Shown here: positions 6,297-8,132 of the stretch, piece by piece
Layout of the letters: each line of letters opens with the position of its first letter
Numbering within the stretch: position 1 is the stretch's first letter
Source: CAZDOD01 sp964506935
Lineage (GTDB): Bacteria > Desulfobacterota > Zymogenia > Zymogenales > Zymogenaceae
Assembly: GCA_964506935.1 (NCBI GenBank)
Contig: CAZDOD010000128.1
Span: 1-8,132, forward strand
Length of the DNA stretch: 8,132 bases
Reading direction: 5' to 3'
Notes under the pieces: model-generated
Seen by the model: only the letters and a program-made list of their open reading frames with translations
Database searches by the model: none
What the model was told of the DNA's origin: nothing
Position numbers and translations under genes: made by a program

Positions 6297-6808
6297 AGGA
6301 AGAAAAGGTAAGGACAAATCTCTGGGCGCCGTGGAGGATAGACTATATACTCGGCGAAAAAGAGGATGGATGTATATTCTGCAACCGCCTGAGACTTGAA
6401 GATGACCGCCAAAATCTCATCCTCGTAAGGAGGGAAAAATCCTTCGTGATCATGAACAGATATCCATACAACAACGGTCACCTTATGGTGGCGCCCAACA
6501 GGCACGAAGGTGATATAGAAAAGCTCAAGGAGGATGAGATATTGGAGATGTTTTCCCTCATCCAGATATCCACCCGTGCACTTTCCATGTCGATGAAGCC
6601 TGATGGGTTCAACATCGGGGCAAACCTCGGCAGGGTGGCGGGCGCCGGCGTCGAGGATCACCTCCACTTTCATATCGTGCCGAGGTGGAACGGTGATACC
6701 AACTTTATGCCCGTACTCGGTGATGTGAAGGTCATCTCTGAACATCTCTTATCCACATACGATAAATTAAAAGAAACCTTTAAGGCACTAAATAAGGAGA
6801 AGAAATGA
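6293..6808 (+). CDS. HIT-family nucleotide hydrolase/phosphorylase (Ap4A type), 171 aa
   Basis: HIT enzymes cleave nucleoside phosphate bonds through a histidine nucleophile. The opening TNLWAPWRIDYI and the CX2C pair (Cys27, Cys30 in GCIFCN) resemble the bacterial branch that includes the Mycobacterium diadenosine-tetraphosphate phosphorylase Rv2613c, so dinucleoside polyphosphates are the likely substrate. The HIT motif is HLHFHIV with His123, His125 and His127; His125 is the expected nucleophile. MVAPNRHEGD carries a further His, a candidate zinc ligand together with the cysteines. The start is TTG at 6293, overlapping the stop of the phosphoesterase as TTGA, with GGGGAG at 6276-6281. The family begins close to the NLWAPWR motif, which supports this start. 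The 3' end overlaps the next gene as ATGA. Substrate choice is inferred. Confidence 0.92.
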   Translation: MKEEKVRTNLWAPWRIDYILGEKEDGCIFCNRLRLEDDRQNLILVRREKSFVIMNRYPYNNGHLMVAPNRHEGDIEKLKEDEILEMFSLIQISTRALSMSMKPDGFNIGANLGRVAGAGVEDHLHFHIVPRWNGDTNFMPVLGDVKVISEHLLSTYDKLKETFKALNKEKK

Positions 6809-7233
6809 AGTATATCTATGTTATATTTTTTTCATTGATTTTGCTGACCATGATATTCTTTGCGTACGAAAATAATCAGATGGTCACACTGAAACTCTGG
6901 GGCTTTGAGTCGGTCCCAATGCCTCTCTTTTCTGTCATATACATCGGGGCTCTCTTGATGGTCGTCCTCATGTCGTTTGTCGGGATATCTGAGAAATTCA
7001 GATTGAGGGGGGAGATAAGGAGGCTGAAGAAGGAGACCAAGACACTCAAGGCGGAGCTCAATAAATACAAGGAGATAGAAGAGGTTCCCACAGAAAGCAC
7101 GGTTTCTAAAGGGGCAAAGCCCGATATCGAAAAGAAGGAAAAACCCAAGCCCAAGAAAAAGAGGTTTACGTTTACAAAGAAGGAAAAAAAGGCCCCAAAG
7201 GCCGAGCCTAAAAAAGAAGAGACTGAACTTTGA
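6805..7233 (+). CDS. LapA-domain (DUF1049) inner-membrane protein with lysine-rich tail, 142 aa
   Basis: The N-terminal half matches the LapA/DUF1049 pattern: a membrane helix at about residues 3-20, the ENNQMVTLKLWGFESVPMPL connector, and a second helix at about 42-62. Next is a charged, probably coiled-coil segment (about 68-95, RGEIRRLKKETKTLKAELNKY). In E. coli the related LapA works with LapB/YciM in control of lipopolysaccharide synthesis; no LapB-like gene is in this window, so that role is not shown here. Residues 106-142 form a low-complexity tail with 14 Lys, 1 Arg and 8 acidic residues plus several prolines. With both helices spanning, the termini should lie on the same side, probably the cytoplasm. 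ATG at 6805 overlaps the HIT stop by 4 nt and has AAGGAG at 6794-6799. It is the last gene of the three-gene operon. Confidence 0.85.
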   Translation: MKYIYVIFFSLILLTMIFFAYENNQMVTLKLWGFESVPMPLFSVIYIGALLMVVLMSFVGISEKFRLRGEIRRLKKETKTLKAELNKYKEIEEVPTESTVSKGAKPDIEKKEKPKPKKKRFTFTKKEKKAPKAEPKKEETEL

Positions 7234-7255
7234 TTGAAAATCCAGACTGAGATTT

Positions 7256-7279
7256 GCCTCTGATTTTTTCGTTAGAGGC
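7256..7279 (+). other. Small hairpin in the gap before the radical SAM gene
   Basis: GCCTCT (7256-7261) and AGAGGC (7274-7279) are perfect inverted repeats. Adding G-U and A-U pairs inside gives a 9-bp stem with a 6-nt T-rich loop. It is not followed by a T-run, so it is not a standard terminator. Its right arm could instead pair with CTCTAA at 7300-7305. It begins 22 nt after the LapA-domain stop codon. Confidence 0.4.
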
Positions 7280-7338
7280 TATGGCGGCAGTCAAAGGTTC
7301 TCTAATTTCGGTTTTTAACATTACTTTGCGATTTCGAA

Positions 7339-8132
7339 GTGAAATACGAGGGTATTGTCATACGGCCCCCCAGCGAAGCGGGAAGTCTGATACTTCAAGT
7401 CACCCTGGGCTGCTCCCACAACAAATGCACATTTTGTCCCACCTATAAGACAAAAAAGTTCAGGGTAAGGGATTTTGAGGAGATAAAGGCCGATATCGAC
7501 GAGGCCAGGACCTTCGGGAAGATAGAGAGGGTCTTTCTGGCCGACGGTGACGCCCTTATCCTCCCACACAGAATCCTCCTCCCCATATTCGAATATCTCA
7601 ACAATTCGATAGACGGCCTCGAGAGGATAGGTATATACGGAAATACCAAGAGCGTCCTGAAAAAGAGCCCAGAGGAGCTGGGGGAGCTTTCCGAGCTAGG
7701 CCTTGGGATCATATATCTCGGGCTCGAGAGCGGCGATCCCGATGTCCTTAAGAGGGTGAAAAAGGGGGTCGATACGGAGAAAATGATCCGTGCGGCAGGT
7801 CTTGTAAAAGAGGCCGGAATCCTGCTTTCGGTTACGGTCCTGCTCGGATTGGCTGGTGTCTCCGGAAGCCGGCGTCACGCCGAGGAGTCGGGGCGTGTCC
7901 TGTCACAGATGGACCCCGACTACATCGGGGCATTGACCCTGATGCTCGTCAGAAGCACGCCGCTTTTTGAGGAATACGAGAGGGGAGAGTTCAGTCTCCC
8001 CGATCCGATGGGGATGCTCAAGGAACTCAAAATACTCCTTGAAAACATCGATGTTAAAAACTGTCTTTTCACATCAAACCACGCATCAAATTATCTCCCG
8101 CTCAGGGTGAGGCTCCCAGAGGAAAAGGAAGA
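7339..8132 (+). CDS. Radical SAM protein of the MKYEG-RPPSEA family (3' end missing)
   Basis: The frame is open from GTG 7339 to the window end (264 full codons), so the C-terminus is missing. An in-frame stop at 7303 limits the start, and GTG 7339 gives VKYEGIVIRPPSEAGSLILQVT, which fits the start I know for this family. No Shine-Dalgarno sequence precedes it. The cluster motif GCSHNKCTFC has Cys25, Cys30 and Cys33, spaced CX4CX2C rather than CX3CX2C; this should bind the [4Fe-4S] cluster that cleaves S-adenosylmethionine. Further core motifs are FLADGDAL (residues 66-73), YGNTKSVL, GIIYLGLESGDPDVLKRVKKGV (Glu130 region) and LSVTVLLGLAG, and near the edge FTSNHASNYLPLRVRLPEEK. The substrate is unknown. 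It lies 105 nt after the LapA-domain gene and is probably a separate unit. Confidence 0.9.
   Translation, partial: MKYEGIVIRPPSEAGSLILQVTLGCSHNKCTFCPTYKTKKFRVRDFEEIKADIDEARTFGKIERVFLADGDALILPHRILLPIFEYLNNSIDGLERIGIYGNTKSVLKKSPEELGELSELGLGIIYLGLESGDPDVLKRVKKGVDTEKMIRAAGLVKEAGILLSVTVLLGLAGVSGSRRHAEESGRVLSQMDPDYIGALTLMLVRSTPLFEEYERGEFSLPDPMGMLKELKILLENIDVKNCLFTSNHASNYLPLRVRLPEEKE

Noticed and set aside
5819..6745. A long antisense open frame of about 308 codons opposite the phosphoesterase and HIT genes
   Set aside because: It is a shadow of two clearly conserved plus-strand genes and shows no recognisable domain or start signal.
7254..7448. A 64-codon plus-strand frame over the start of the radical SAM gene
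   Set aside because: It is in a different frame from the conserved radical SAM sequence and has no recognisable features.
1..8132. CRISPR arrays, insertion sequences, tRNA genes, toxin-antitoxin or defence genes
   Set aside because: No repeat array, terminal inverted repeats, transposase, tRNA-like fold or defence domain was seen on either strand.

Overview
The window reads as ordinary bacterial chromosome: dense genes, short gaps, frequent gene overlaps and nearly all household functions. No mobile element, CRISPR array, tRNA or rRNA is visible. The dprA-topA-trmFO order is widely conserved in Firmicutes and also occurs in deltaproteobacteria-like phyla. Together with a DUF721 protein and HIT and LapA-domain genes, it suggests a Gram-negative, anaerobe-like lineage near Desulfobacterota. 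This placement is a weak inference from gene content. Coding sequence uses many AGG/AGA arginine and ATA isoleucine codons.

Region 1 (1-5055, + strand) is a DNA and RNA maintenance run. It holds the 3' part of dprA (DNA uptake and recombination mediator), topA (topoisomerase I with four C-terminal zinc modules), trmFO (folate/FAD tRNA m5U54 methyltransferase, overlapping topA by 8 nt) and cutA, which has its own strong ribosome binding site. The xerC-hslVU genes that follow trmFO in the Bacillus subtilis arrangement are absent.

Region 2 (5056-5792) holds a DUF721 (DciA-like) gene on the minus strand, convergent with cutA. It is followed by an AT-rich divergent control region, with 50 G+C in 200 bases over 5581-5780 by hand count. 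The DUF721 gene has a perfect TTGACA-18-TATAAT promoter whose expected start site falls on the ATG itself, which predicts a leaderless mRNA. Facing the other way are two possible promoters for the next operon.

Region 3 (5793-7233, + strand) is a three-gene operon with 4-nt overlaps: a YfcE/MJ0936-type metallophosphoesterase, a HIT-family nucleotide hydrolase or phosphorylase, and a LapA-domain membrane protein with a lysine-rich tail. The phosphoesterase appears to start at a rare ATA (or ATT) codon behind a perfect AGGAGGT.

Region 4 (7234-8132) is a 105-nt gap with a small hairpin, then a radical SAM protein cut off by the window end. Its cluster motif is CX4CX2C rather than the usual CX3CX2C. 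I see no clearly novel multi-gene system. The points most worth checking are the translation-start and promoter architecture at 5575-5800.
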